Part shown: in pieces, positions 1-11,717 of the stretch
Numbering within the stretch: position 1 is the first letter of the stretch
Layout of the letters: the number at the start of each line of letters is the position of its first letter
NCBI GenBank assembly: GCA_014905825.1
Contig: JACGCN010000010.1
Span: 930,001-994,000, forward strand
Source of the DNA: Lyophyllum atratum
Taxonomy: Eukaryota; Basidiomycota; Agaricomycetes; Agaricales; Lyophyllaceae
Reading direction: 5' to 3'
DNA: 64,000 nucleotides
Notes under the pieces: model-generated
The model's input: the letters and a program-made list of their open reading frames with translations, nothing else
What the model was told of the DNA's origin: nothing
Database searches by the model: none
Position numbers and translations under genes: made by a program

Positions 1-549
1 TGGGGTTAATGCTATGCTGAGTAAAGACAGCGTCGACCGCTCCTTTGATGATCGTCTGGGCCAGTGGATGCTGGAGGATATTGGTGAAGCCGGACCACAG
101 ACCTTGTTGTGCTCCCTCGGGAGTCGTGTAGGCGCCAACGCCATGGTGGAAGGGCACACCACGCAAAGGCAAAACGAATGGAGGAGAGTGAAATGGAGGA
201 GACCAGAGCCCGTTTTGGACACCCTCGAGAGAACCGAGCGCAGCGGGGCTCAGGCCGCGCTGCGTCAGAACCTGATTGACGACGCCTCCGACGACTTGCT
301 GAAATACTGGGTGCGTGATAACGCTGACAAGGCCTGACCAAATACCGTGCTCGACGCTATCGGTAGCCGCAGCTCCGGAGGGGGTGGCCTTTCCACCGGA
401 CGGAGCGGCGGCATCCAACTCACTATCAGAAAGTAAGGCGGCCAGGCGTGTAATATCATCTTTAGCCGCCGATGCCTCTGTAGCAGGTATAAGTAGGCAG
501 TTGGGTCTAGGAAGGACGTATACATACCGGTGTGGGTGTTTGCTGACAT
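1..549 (-). CDS. Repeat protein, peptidase-less paralogue of the 31.9-46.0 kb gene (partial, runs off left edge)
   Basis: Model: complement of exon 528-549 and exon 477 down to base 1, open to the window edge. The first exon gives M-S-A-N-T-H-T; a GTATGT...CTACAG intron of 50 bp joins it in phase to a Ser/Ala-rich linker. After that come modules of the type EHGIWSGL, QNGLWS and QQGLWSGF, each followed by a helix-like stretch ending LTQRGLSP or FTQHSINP. DNA and protein closely match exon 4 of the interrupted gene at 42819-46014, whose repeats start with the same EHGIWSG module. The first protein part there is a metalloprotease; here it is absent, so this is a repeat-only paralogue. No signal peptide is visible. 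Function unknown. The many other frames open across this GC-rich stretch are shadows. Confidence 0.7.
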
Positions 550-1928
550 TGTTGTTTAGAGTGCGGGAATGCTCAAATCTCGGTAGCGAGTTGGTTGAAG
601 ACTTCCAGCAAGTTCCACCAGCTCTTATAGCTTTTCCGAGAGGCACGTCGTGAAGCGAGCACCTGGAGAAGGCTAAGTGTCCAGGTCAAAACAAAGGAGT
701 TCTTCCAATGCCGGACTGCTAATGGTCTCACCATCGTTTGAGACCTGAAAGGGCGAGGAACTGCTTCAGGCAGGCCATAACTTCTGTCGATGCCAGGAAC
801 GCGAGGCCACAGACTGGCTATGGACGAGGACCTAAGGGCACCAAACGTGAGAGCCCACGACGTATAAGTCCTTGTCAATCAAATCTGGCGCGAGGCTCTT
901 CGCGAGCAGCCTACAGTGTTGCGGAAAAACCCAACAACTGGGGGCAATTGCAATGTCAAGGGGAGAAAGCCAATGGAGTGCGGATGCGTTTGTCATTGGC
1001 ACAACGAATGCGAATAGCAAGGTCCAAGAATCTCGCGAACACCGGATTACCAGACATTTTGGTTGTCACTGAGACGTAGTTGCCGCTAGGAACAAATTGG
1101 GATGTCATTTGAGTCACTAAACATTGCAGTTCCATGGTCCTCGGCAAGGTACTGATACTCCAAGTCTCCAACCCCAGGGCCAGAAGGTACGAGCGGCGAT
1201 GAGAAATTTGCGGAAATAGTATTATAGTTGAATAAGGTCGAATATCGCTTTGGTCGATTTACCCAAATGATTTACAATCCTCGAACATATCAAGAGGAAG
1301 ACGGTTCGAATCGTAATATGTCAGCACTGGTCGTGGCGCTGAAGATTTTCGCGTCACCAGAGAGCCTGAGGTATCATGGTGCTTGCCCATGGGCTGTTGG
1401 GGCGTGAGTGCATCAGTGCCTCAGACCTGATGCGCATGGCAGCACGAACGGCGAACGCGAAACCCCGAGAGCTGTGGCCGTTTGTGTGGGTAGGAAGAGA
1501 GCAGGATTCGAGGCATGACTAACCTTGGTCCTTCTGAACCTCGTCTAGAACTAATCGAATTCGCCTGGCTTCATGTTCGTAATGGTAGTTGACTGAGGTG
1601 TTCGGCGGATGTCGACAGCCGCATCATACATACTGTGTAGCATCAGGGACCTACACCACGGTATGATCATGATGGGATGTTACCGAAGCTTTAGGGCGGG
1701 TCCCAGTCAACTAGGCTCACACGAGGAGGTCGTCTCTCTCAACGCCCTTCAGACGCGAGCTAAATGTCGCCAAAAACGACTCTGAAGTGCGTTTTACTTC
1801 ATCATTATCGGCCTTGACACGTCTCAGATCTCAGCCTCCTATCTACAGATAACTTGACGTGACGCGCCCAGGGAACATCAGTCGCTTGCCTATTGATTAC
1901 CTTTCGACTGTAAAAGTGGCCTTCGAGC
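550..1928. other. Intergenic, no gene recognised
   Basis: I see only short ORFs without splice-consistent extension or family resemblance. The stretch must hold the promoters of the flanking divergent genes (minus-strand gene starting at 549 and plus-strand P450 starting at 1929). Confidence 0.5.
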
Positions 1929-4217
1929 ATGGCCCTCTCTCTCGTTGAAGTCTTTGCTGGACTTTCTACAGCCTGGATTGTGAAATCCCTACTGCAAAAG
2001 TATGTTGCAGTCCAGTCTACCCAGCCCCAACTTCGGTAAGGATGCCTTGCATGGTCTTCTATGCTCAACGACGCATCATAACGATCATTTCCTTGCAGTG
2101 TATGTCCTGGTGGCTCGATTCTATGGCTGCATCCATTCCGCACGTTCGCTCTGGTCATGGGCCCCATCTTTCCATTCAAGGGTCGTTTGGGATATTACTA
2201 TGCTTCCTTTTCCCGTGAGTACTTCTATGTATCCAGGGTTGTTTTAATAACGCATCGGGTTTGGCAGTTTTCACGAAGTATGGCAGTACCTGCCTGTCCT
2301 CCGTGACTTTCTGGAACGCCATGCCAACCTTCTGGCTCTCGGACGCCGACGCTATCAAGACAGTACACGCATCGCGCGCGATTTTTCCCAAAGACGTGGA
2401 GGCTGTGAGTACGGCCCACTGCTTCTCGAAACCGAACCTCATTTCCAGCGTATACGCAGTACGAGACTCTGAATATCTACGGCGAAAATATGGTCGGCAC
2501 TGAGGGAGCGGATTGGAAGCGGCACAGATCAGTGGCCAACTCGGCCTTCAACGAGGTGCGCAATAGTTTACATAATTCTTTTTAGCTGCTGAACGTCGTT
2601 ACAGGCGAACCATGCTTTCGTATGGCGAGAAACGATTCGTGTCGTTGATGAGTGGTTCACGGAGATCGACGAAACAACGAAGGATTCCCAAGGAAAATTT
2701 CCCGTAGACCTGCTGACAGATCTCACCCAGGTACGCACCTCACCTTTCCGTTTTTTGTACACGCCTCAGATCCTTCTTAGGTTACCCTCCTCGTGATCTC
2801 TTCAGCGGGTTTCGGACGTCGGGCATCACTAAAGGAAGACTTGGATACGGAACCTCCCCCAGGCCACAAACTTGCCTTCAGACCAGCCGTCACCTCCACC
2901 GTGCACCATGTAATCACCAAAGCCATAACTCCGACCTGGCTGTACAAGCTTTCGGACCGCGTTTATATCCCACTCCTCACGCCGATTCTCAACGAAGCCC
3001 GCGAGTCATTCGACGCTCTGGGACTTCATATGCTGGAGGTGATCTCATTGGCGCGGGCGTGGATTGCTGGGGGCAAGACTACAGCTATGGATGCTGCTCT
3101 GCTTCGTAACCTAGTGGAGGCGAACATGACGAACGAGGATTCGGATAATGGTAAACACCTTACCGACGACGAGCTTCTATCAGATACCTTCGTGAGTGCA
3201 ATAAGTTCATATGGCTAAGAGCAAGTGTTGATAATCAATGTCCTTTCATCAGACGTTTCTGCTTGCTGGTCATGGTGAGCCTCCTCCGCACTTACTGACT
3301 ACGCTCTCATCTCAGCATTGTGCAGAAACCTCGGCCCATTCTCTCTGTTTCTCCTTGATTTTGCTCGCCCTCTATCCCGACATCCAGCAGCGAGTTCACG
3401 AAGAAGCCCTCCGATTATGGCCTGATGGGGTCCCATCCCCCGGCTCTCCATCGGTACGTCTAATTCATCAGCGATATTCCCTCAAGTACTCATCCTCTAC
3501 TACAGTCCTATAAAGATTCCATGGCGAATTTGGTAGCTATAAGGCAATGCTCCATGACCTATCCGCTGCTCATGCACTTCCTCATTTCTAGGAATACACC
3601 ACAGCCGTCTTCTACGAAACCCTCCGCATGTTCCCTCCGGTTGCACGTTTGGCAAAGCACGTCCGCACGGACACGACCCTCAGCGCGCGTCGGTTCTCCT
3701 CGAGCAAGGAAGGCAAGATTACGAATGTGGAGAGATATGATGTGCCTATCAAGACCGGGAGCCTCGTGGTGATCGATATCGTCGCTCTTCATAACAATCG
3801 TACGTTTTTTTTCGCAGTCCATGGTTCTCTGTCTTATTGTACTACTATCAGCAATCCACTGGGGGGAGGACGTGGCGGAATTCAAGCCGGAGCGGTTCAT
3901 CGACACGGATACATACCGCTGGCCCCGAGATGCTTGTAAGTTTTCCCATCTATATATATCTTGATCTCTGACCCCAACGTCTCCGCACAGTCAATGCGTT
4001 CTCCGCCGGCCCACGCAGCTGCATCGGTCAACGCTTCTCAGTTACCGAGAGCACCTGCATCCTCGCAGAAGTAGTGCGGAAGTACGAGGTTCTCGTACCC
4101 GATGAGCTGAAGGACAAGTCCTTGGAGGAGCAGAAGCGATTCCTGCTCGCATGGACACCTGGGATCACGATCACGCCCAAGAACGCGCGGGTGATTTTCC
4201 GTCGTCGCTCGCAATGA
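1929..4217 (+). CDS. Cytochrome P450 monooxygenase
   Basis: Twelve exons: 1929-2035, 2099-2214, 2268-2404, 2460-2555, 2605-2730, 2781-3191, 3253-3274, 3326-3453, 3506-3532, 3592-3799, 3852-3935, 3991-4217, summing to 562 residues. The hallmarks are visible in order: an N-terminal hydrophobic anchor (MALSLVEVFAGLSTAWIV), the WKRHR C-helix motif (exon 4), the oxygen-binding I-helix AGHETSAHS created across the exon 7/8 junction, the K-helix ETLR (exon 10), PERF (exon 11) and the haem loop FSAGPRSCIG with the Cys thiolate ligand (exon 12). It is therefore an ER-anchored haem monooxygenase needing a reductase partner; the substrate cannot be told from sequence. Two exons are only 22 and 27 nt. 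No other biosynthetic gene lies beside it, so it is not obviously in a metabolite cluster. Confidence 0.93.
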
Positions 4218-5084
4218 TATTTGCGGACGCCCTATTTAAACCGCTATCTGTTACTCGATGCTATCGTTTTTACTCGTATCTGTGTCAGTATGTATACCCT
4301 TTTATACCAGTGGAATGGAATGATTTTGCTCTGCGGCGATTTAGGAAAGTAGTGCGATAGGCTACGGCCTGGACCGCCTTTCTCTTCAACCGCCACAACA
4401 TCTTGCTAGAACCTGGGGGCCATACGGGGCGAAGCATCCCTCCGCGCGGAAATGAGGTCTATTCCCGTGAGCCACGTTGTGCGGTCCTCGGATCGTGGTC
4501 AAAGTGAGACTTGGAGAACAATCGGGCTGGCCTTGGGTCAGCCGCCGCTGTCAGAGTCGATGGTTAAATAGCGAGCCAGACCGCAGTCATCCTCAAGCCG
4601 CCTCTTGTCCCCCTTCCACCACCATCCTCAGTGTCGTCGCTATGCATCCCACTAGGATGGCACCGGCAGGCTGTTTGTGGTCACAACCTTTGCTCATACC
4701 CTCATACGCTCGTATCTTACCATCCGCTCATCCTCGTTACTGGTTCCCTCCAATCCCACCTAGCTGTCCGCCGCTGGTCGGCCCCAAATTGCACAGCCCT
4801 GGAGGGTATCACCCACAGCCTGAAGTATAAGGTCAGTCGTCGTCGTCGCTCACTACTACAGACGTGTGGCTGACCATCGTTGACTCTTCAGATCTTCAGA
4901 TCTCCTTGTGGTAGACCAACGTCATCACATATCCATCTATACTTCATCTCAGTTTGCTGAGTAGATCGCAAGGTCTGTCGTCCCTGTATGGGTCGCCCTT
5001 GGAAGACTGTGCTGACCGCCGTTGAAGTCTTCTGTTAGAGTCAGTCTACAGCGGCTCGGTCATCGGTCATCTATCATTTCCAAC
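4218..5084. other. Intergenic, no gene recognised
   Basis: P450 3' flank followed by unannotatable sequence. Short ORFs here have no splice-linked partners and no recognisable motifs. Confidence 0.5.
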
Positions 5085-6008
5085 TTCTCCGACATCTCCA
5101 CACTTTCAATGTGGCCCGCTGGCTATCACCAGGAAGTGTAGTAGGACGGGTGCAAATGGCGATCTCTAGGCTCATTTGGGCGATGAGTTCTAGGTCGTTC
5201 TCCGTTCCTTCTTAGCAAGGTGATATCCCGTGAAGGTTTGTCCTCTTCTTTCTCTACTCAACCTCTTCATTGACCTTCATTTTCGCTCTCAGAACCTTTC
5301 TGACTGTAATAATTGTCCGACGTCATCTCGACACTCTCAATGTGGACCGCTGGCTATCACCAGGAAGTGTAGTAGGACGGGTGCAAACGGCGATCCCTAG
5401 GCTCATTTGGGCGATGAGTTCTAGGACGTCCTGCGTTCCTCCTTAGCAAGGTGATATCCCGTGAAGGTTTGTCCTCTTCTTTCTCTACTCAACCTCTTCA
5501 TTGACCTTCATTTTCGCTCTCAGAACCTTTCTGACTGTAATAATTGTCCGACGTCATCTCGACACTCTCGATGCGGCCCGCTGGCTATCACCAGGAAGTG
5601 TAGTAGGACGGGTGCAAATGGTGATCCCTAGGCTCATTTGGGCGATGAGTTCTAGGACGTCCTCCGTTCCTTCTTAGCAAGGTGATATCCCGTGAAGGTT
5701 TGTCCTCTTCCTTCTTCACCCATGCTCTTGATTGACCTTTGCATTCGCTTACAGGACCTTTCTGACTGTAGTAATTGTCCGACGTCATTTCCACACTCTC
5801 GATGTGGCGCTGGCTATCACTAGGAAGTGTAGTAGGACGGGTGCAAACGGCGATCCCTAGGCTCATTTGGGCGATGAGTTCTAGGACGTCCTCCGTTCCT
5901 TCTTAGCAAGGTGATATCCCGTGAAGGTTTGTCCTGTTCTTTCTCTACTCAACCAACCTCTTCATTGACCTTCATTTTCGCTCTCAGAACCTTTCTGACT
6001 GTAGTAGT
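5085..6008 (+). repeat. Tandem repeat, four units of about 230 bp
   Basis: The anchor AAGTGTAGTAGGACGGG recurs at about 5135, 5366, 5597 and 5826, giving periods of 231, 231 and 229 bp with roughly 95% identity by eye. Each unit contains a pyrimidine-rich tract ending in CTCTCAG and, about 135 bases later, TAGCAAG followed by GTGATA, so each unit looks like an acceptor-exon-donor cassette. The putative exon has stops in all frames and would be non-coding. A strongly diverged fifth unit (6009-6120) follows. Confidence 0.85.
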
Positions 6009-6390
6009 CGTTACTCCCACGTATGGTAGGAGGGGTGAAAATGGCGGAACCTCGTATCTTCGGGCGAATGATATCTGGGACGTCCTCCCTTCTGCTTGGC
6101 GAGGCAGCTTCTAACCAAGGTCAGTCTACCTATCCATCATCAGTGTTTACCGCTTCGGCTGACCGTCATGCTGCTAGTCAATTTATAGAAATATGCACAT
6201 CCTGTAGCTGCAGGAGGACGGTTTGAGGCTGACGAGCCTCTACCATATCTCTCTGGGCTTAACTGCTATCCATCTGCGGCCCTCTCCAGCAAATATCTAT
6301 TTCTCGTTCTCGGCCTCCACTGGCATCCACCCCACCTCATGCAACAATTTGACTCAGTATCCCCGGGATTTGCTTTGTTCCCGACTTACC

Positions 6391-7015
6391 GGCGTGCGCC
6401 CTCCTGCGACATATATACCCGCGATACTCCACCTTGGCGGCTTCGTTCCTACTCTTTCCTTTCTATACCATCCAATTGGGCGTTGGGTGTGTCCTCTCTG
6501 TTACGGATACGACTCGGCGCCTCCTGTCTCATGGGATTAGCTTTCGTTCCCGCCTTCCGTCCACAAGACAACCACTGGAGTGCGCCCTCCTGCGTGCAAA
6601 TATACCCGCGATGCTCCACCTTGGCGCCTTCGCTCCTACTGTTGCGATCTCCGGCATACCGTTCAACGTTCCCTTTCCTTTCTATACCATCCAATTGGGC
6701 GTTGGGTGTGTCCTCTTTGTTACGGATCCGACTCGGCGCCTTCTGTCTCATGGGATTAGCTTTCGTTCCCGCCTTCCGTCCACAAGACAACCACTGGGGT
6801 GCGCCCTCCTGCGTGCAAATATACCCGCGATGCTCCACCTTGGCGCCTTCGCTCCTACTCTTTCCTTTCTATACCATCCAATTGGGCGTTGGGTGTGTCC
6901 TCTTTGTTACGGATCCGACTCAGCGCCTTCTGTCTCGTGGGATTAGCTTTCGTTCCCGCCTTCCGTCCACAAGACAATCACTGGGGTGCACCCTCCTGTG
7001 CATATATACCAGCGG
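6391..7015 (+). repeat. Tandem repeat, about 187-bp unit
   Basis: The motif CTATACCATCCAATTGGGCG recurs at about 6463, 6682 and 6869. The later spacing is 187 bp; the first interval is 219 bp because one unit carries a 32-bp insertion (about 6643-6675). Partial units lie at both ends. A 274-codon ORF crosses the array only because 187 bp plus indels happens to stay open; its three frames encode the same peptide shifted, so I do not treat it as a gene. Confidence 0.85.
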
Positions 7016-8033
7016 AGTTGCACCTTGCTTCTACCGGCATTACCATGGCCACCAAGAACCTTTCTTTCGCTATCCCATTGTTCATTTAGAGGCATGGGAG
7101 TTTCCCTTCAGTTTCGTAGTTTCTAGTGTCCTGACTCGTATAGTATCGTATCGAGGATTGTGAATGTTCCCAGCCAATAAAACGACTGATAAAATCGTGT
7201 CGTCCCCGAAAGAAGAAGTCAATCGAAATAACCTCGCTGTACCTACCAATCGCAAGGTGTGTTGCCGGACCCAGTGGCTATTATCAACCTCCAGACTCTT
7301 GCCCATCATTTGCTATGTCCTTGCTTGTTGTTCTTTCCCTTCTCCTTTCTTAAGCTTGAGGGTGCTGGTCAAATGTCTGATTCTAGCAAGGAGGGAAAAT
7401 CGGAGTGGTGATTTGGCCCGAAGATAGCCTTTGCCTGGTGCCACTTGTATAGATTCTGATGACGATCATTCTGCCCTATTTATCAGTGATTTCAAGCATT
7501 GGACGGTCGCACTCAGACGCGACCGGATCAGCGCTCCGCCTAGAACTTCAGGTGGTATGTATATATGCCTGATATATCACTGTACATTATGTGGAATCTG
7601 CTATATCGTTGCTTGCCCTCGTGCCGCCATCAACCCCCCTCGACAACCACTATGTCCAAGTCGGGTGTTGGGCTGCCCGAAAGGACCCTTGGAGTCTCCG
7701 AGCCTGTCACTGCAACAGTTTGGACGGCACCAATTCTCCTATCAGATGTTAAGAATCAGCACGTCCTTTCTTCGAAGACAAGAAATAGCCACTGACAGTT
7801 TTATGGCGCACATCCAACCGAGTTCCAGTAGGGGGATACTCTGGCTGATTCGGCCGCGTCTCGGGGTACAAGAAAGGTACGGCGCACGCTTCGGGTCAAA
7901 TGCAGTAAGAAGATGCATCGTCGTGGAAGGCTGGTCCCATTTCGCAGACTCTTTGTAGTAAGAGACGTCAAAGTCTAACTTGTGTTCTAAGGATGTTACT
8001 AGCGGAGCATGGTTACTTCAGATAGTTTTGATG
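7016..8033. other. Intergenic, no gene recognised
   Basis: Nothing convincing on either strand. ORFs up to 175 codons exist but lack family resemblance and splice-consistent neighbours. Confidence 0.45.
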
Positions 8034-8740
8034 CTAAGCAAAGGAATGCTCACTGATGCGCAAGTCTTGCAGAGGAATATCGAATTCCTCGGCAAGAGTC
8101 TCCCCTGACTGGAGGAGAAATTGCCACGCGTCCTCTTCTGAGCCATAGCTCCTGTGCATGACCTGCCCAGTGATGCGAGAATTTTGTGGCACATTCAGGG
8201 TCCAGCTATCCATCCGTTCCAGCCAAGGTTTCAGCTCTTCGAGCGAAAAAAAATCCTTATACAAAATGCTCACCAGGCCATGCGATCCGACTGGCTCAAG
8301 TAAGGCAAGTTGATAGGATGATCATGATCAGCAATCCACTGAACGCCCGATACACTCTCATCAGCAGGGAATGGCGCCAGCTCGTCCTTGATCAGGTTCC
8401 CAAATTTTACAAAGGCCTCCATCCCCTTCTCCTTTGGGATATAACCAAAGTCCCATACCGCCAGTTCCTCGGCTTGTGGAAATGGAGTGAATCCCCGCCA
8501 GCTTGGACTTGGGCGAGGGGCGTAGGGGAGGTCAGCGGCTTTGCAATAGCACTCTTCGTCGAAGGAACTTGGCGGTACGTATGCCCCGTTCAGACGTCGC
8601 TCATCCATATGGTGTGTCCAGATAAGCTTGCGTACTGATATGAGTAGCTCGTGGAGCAGGGACTCGTCCTTGCTGGCATCACTGGTCGCGCAGCGCCTTG
8701 AGGTCCGTGGAAGCATCTGGTAAAGCTCAACATCGCCCAT
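8034..8740 (-). CDS. Hypothetical protein, two exons
   Basis: Complement of exons 8356-8740 and 8034-8289/8290, 213 residues. The intron (GTGTAT...CCAG, about 65 bp) removes an in-frame TGA and keeps phase, joining PFPADE to IGSHGLVSILYKDFF, which supports a real gene. The N-terminal half is rich in Trp/Pro (WRGFTPFPQAEELAVWDFGYIP); the C-terminal half is acidic and helical (LEELKPWLERMDSW, LLQSGETLAEEFD). I do not recognise the family. The start at 8740 (ATGGGCGAT) is the first ATG in frame; an extra upstream exon cannot be excluded. Confidence 0.55.
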
Positions 8741-9874
8741 TGACAAATCGAATACGGCTTACATTTAAGCAAAGTGTTTGCATACACTCGAGTAGACCGT
8801 GGTTCCGGTTCGTCATTATGTGTCCTGGTGATGACACTGGTAGCCCAAGCATGACAGAGTCCGAGTGTTCGATCCCAACAGATGCATCCTGTGAATACGC
8901 GAATTCAGTGTTATCTGAGAGGCGATCGATAGGGAGACTTGCATCGAGGAAGTTTTGAATCTGTGGCTGTGAGAGACCGAGCGAATCGCTGAGGTATATA
9001 GTAACAGCCTAGCAATTATGTCTAAGCTTCGTGGCCCTATAATGGTAGAGAAGCCGAACCTGAAGTTGATGAAACTGTAGATGCAGGTAAACATCATAGA
9101 GAATAAGAAACGCTAGTAATTACAATATAACCACTTACAAAGCGTAGAACAAGATATGTGCACCCTTTCAACGATGTTGAATGAAGGCACTCCAATATGG
9201 TTTCTTGCGGAGAATCAAGTACAGCTGCAGAGTGGCTAAGCAAATGAGATATCCGTCGTACGGGCAGACATACCCTGCCCTAGCAAAACAAACGGCACAG
9301 GCGAATTTTTCAAAGACGACCCAAGGAGTTGCGGAAAACTTGGATGGCTGTGAAATAAATTCCTTGAGAAACGTGAACTAACGGCATTATCGGTTGTTGC
9401 GCACTATAATCGGCGTAGCAGCGTTAGATCTTCAAGCCAATGCTATGATAGAGACTGATTAGCTCTTTAAATGAATAGATATAGAAACATGAGTGAGCAC
9501 CTCGCGACGGACGCCTTCATCTCTATCGTATCGTTTGAAGAGGACGAGCTTCCCGCATTTGAGACTCGCTTCAGACGCATCAGACCACCACCCGAATTTA
9601 CTGTTAGGTTGGGAAACAGGACGTGTTTGAACGTCAGATAGTCGATATTGCCGGACCTATGATGGTATCAAGTGTGTCAGGATCACAAATTATGAGGCGA
9701 AGGCTTAGAAATGACGTTTTGACCGCAAGTCTCCAGGTCGGACTCAAGATAATGGTGGAAATCGTATTCTGGTTGGTGTCTAAACGAGAGACATTTGTCG
9801 AGGTCGATCGGGGCAGAATCGGAATGCGGCTCGCGCTTAATGGCTCCTCTATATGTTCAGCGTCATTGAAATCT
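8741..9874. other. Intergenic, no gene recognised
   Basis: No supported gene. Around 9640-9860 the minus strand keeps an open frame (LFEDFNDAEHIEEPL region) that directly continues the gene ending at 9875 in another frame; it may be decayed C-terminal coding sequence of that gene. Confidence 0.4.
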
Positions 9875-10706
9875 TCAAAAAGTCGCCTCTGTTCGAAAAG
9901 ACGAACCTATGGACTCGTTCTCTGGAATGTCATTCAGACACAGACTACTCTCATTAGAAGTCTTTTTGCGGCGAGAGCTAACGGCATAATGGATGCTGAT
10001 CAGAGTCGACATCTCCATGATCCATCGGGCTTCTCGGTATAGTTTTCAACTGAGGCAAGAGTAAAGCGCACCTGAAAGGCTTGACTCGCTTCGCTTAACA
10101 GCGCGTCCAACTCAGTCACCGCGTCCTCGATGGATCCCTTCTTCGCAAAACGCGTGCGCCAGTTCAAGTCGACTTGCAGCGTCATGTAGTGATGGATGCT
10201 CCATAGAGTCCTGCAGATAGTGTGAAAAGGTCACTCCACATGAGTGCAAATTGAATAGTCAACTGAAGGGCCACGCACTCGCGAAACTTCTCCAGATTTT
10301 TCGCTAGTAACGCTGGTGCGGACTCCCACCTGCCCGTCATCTGCGCGTCAAGATCTAGGAGTATCTTAGCACATCGCCGGGCGAGCCGCGCACATGCCTC
10401 CTGGTTCGTCTAAACAGTCTAATTAGCCCGCTCCGGGATTCGTCATGCGAACCGGGACTAACTTTTATCTTCTATGACTCAATTGAATCAGCCTCTATCT
10501 TGTAAGGGAGGATAGAAACTCACCTGGATGATCTCCAGTATGAGCAGTACAACCGAAGCAGCTGCAGCTGCAGGAGGGCACGCAGACATGTTACCGATAT
10601 CCCTAGCCAGGGTCGCTGCCGTGGCTGCGAATTGTACCAGGTCGTCGGAGTGAGCTTTGAAGCTAGGCCTGCGTGCCGCCAAGGTGGATATTCTAGGCAT
10701 TATCAT
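9875..10706 (-). CDS. Helical domain protein resembling basidiomycete MLKL-type N-terminal signalling domain
   Basis: Complement of exons 10524-10706, 10279-10409, 10072-10210 and 9875-10012, giving 196 residues with all phases consistent. The order of features is CPPAAAAASVVLLILEIIQ, then TNQEACARLARRCAKILLDL, GRWESAPALLAKNLEKF, RETLWSIHHYM, KKGSIEDAVTELDALLSEASQAFQ and TLISIHYAV. From memory of the family, this is the four-helix module found at the N-terminus of many mushroom proteins with kinase, NACHT or TPR domains and related to the MLKL N-terminal domain (membrane-targeting or adaptor role in signalling or cell death). Here nothing recognisable follows, so it is either domain-only or truncated; an open stretch in another frame just downstream (9640-9870) hints at a frameshifted tail. 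Confidence 0.6.
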
Positions 10707-10870
10707 CGCTGGCAGTGTCTACTAGTCAGTGTTCGAACTCGGGGGTGGCTAGATGAATGAGTTCGTCCTGACGGATGTGGTCAACTGGCCGTGGTGGGGA
10801 AAAGGCTTCGAGCGTGAAGCTTGGGACCATATGGACACGAGAGCTTGTCATTTGCGAGATCAAGATGCTG

Positions 10871-11092
10871 TCAATATGTGTCATAGTCTGCTCTCAAAGC
10901 TGAGCGCGGATCGATCGGGTCTTCGGTGACTGATGATGGCAACACGTCTTTGCATTGTGTCATGACATCACTGCTCAGCACTTCCTCGTAGCTCAAAGAT
11001 GGCGACGTCTGACCAGACATAGATTCTAAAGGCTTTATTTCAAAGCCACCGCTCGCTCGATAAAAGAACTTGTCAATTAGTTGAACCCGCAT
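10871..11092 (-). CDS. Small hypothetical ORF
   Basis: A 73-codon ORF (starts MRVQLIDKFF, ends RADYDTY) on the minus strand between two minus-strand genes. It could be a terminal exon of the gene upstream (11163-11717) or unrelated. No family recognised; support is only the open frame and its position. Confidence 0.2.
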   Translation of the reverse strand: MRVQLIDKFFYRASGGFEIKPLESMSGQTSPSLSYEEVLSSDVMTQCKDVLPSSVTEDPIDPRSALRADYDTY

Positions 11093-11162
11093 CACGCATG
11101 TTGCTCTATCTTATGACATTCAGCGAAAGGAACGAGCGGAATAAAGGATATGATCATGCTAA

Positions 11163-11717
11163 TCACTCAACAGGAGAAGGTGCAAAGACAAACACCCATT
11201 TCTCCTCAGCAGCGCGCACATCTCGACTTCCCCACGTGAACCGCAGAGGCTTCGCGTAATTCCAGGGTTTGCGTGCTGCAAAAAACAGGACAGGAACGTC
11301 AGAATCATGTAGATCACGGAGAAAGCATTCGTAATTCACATCCATACAGAGTATACCCTTCGCCTTCAACAGTCAAGCTGGCAGGGAGTGGCGATGTAAT
11401 ATGGGCCAACAGAATGCTCTCAATGGCCGTCTATCGGGCGCACTCTCAGGCGAAGCACATGATTAGAAGGAGTATCGCACAGTGATATCCTGCTGGACAC
11501 GGAAAAACGTCTCCATGTCGCGAAGGGTTGACTTCCTGCAATTGACAAGTCAGTTTTACGCGCATACATGGAGCCTGTGAGATCCCTACCTCTGCTTTAA
11601 ATATACTTGCACAACTCGCGCCTCGTATAACGTGCGCCCAGTGAGATGCATGTCATATTCGTCGGGCGGGAAAAAGACGAGGACGGATCTGTTGAGAGGG
11701 AGTTGGTATGCTGGCAT
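11163..11717 (-). CDS. Hypothetical protein, several small exons
   Basis: The first exon (complement 11607-11717) starts at an ACCACCATG context and encodes MPAYQLPLNRSVLVFFPPDE..., ending EARVVQ at a GTATAT donor. An ATTGCAG acceptor opens the next exon at 11535 in phase (EVNPSRHGD). A final block with protein-like composition (ARKPWNYAKPLRFTWG, then AAEEKWVFVF) ends at the TGA at 11163, preceded by a clear TTTTTTGCAG acceptor at about 11277. I could not connect the middle exons in one unambiguous frame, so the internal structure is open. Family unknown. Confidence 0.4.

Noticed and set aside
1300..1330. tRNA T-arm-like GGTTCGAATC
   Set aside because: No matching acceptor stem, D-arm or anticodon arm upstream.
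5085..7015. CRISPR-like arrays
   Set aside because: Units are 187-231 bp with no short-repeat/unique-spacer alternation, and the genome is fungal.
6339..7163. A 274-codon ORF on the plus strand
   Set aside because: It runs through the 187-bp tandem array and repeats the same peptide in shifted frames; composition is unlike a protein and there are no splice-linked neighbours.
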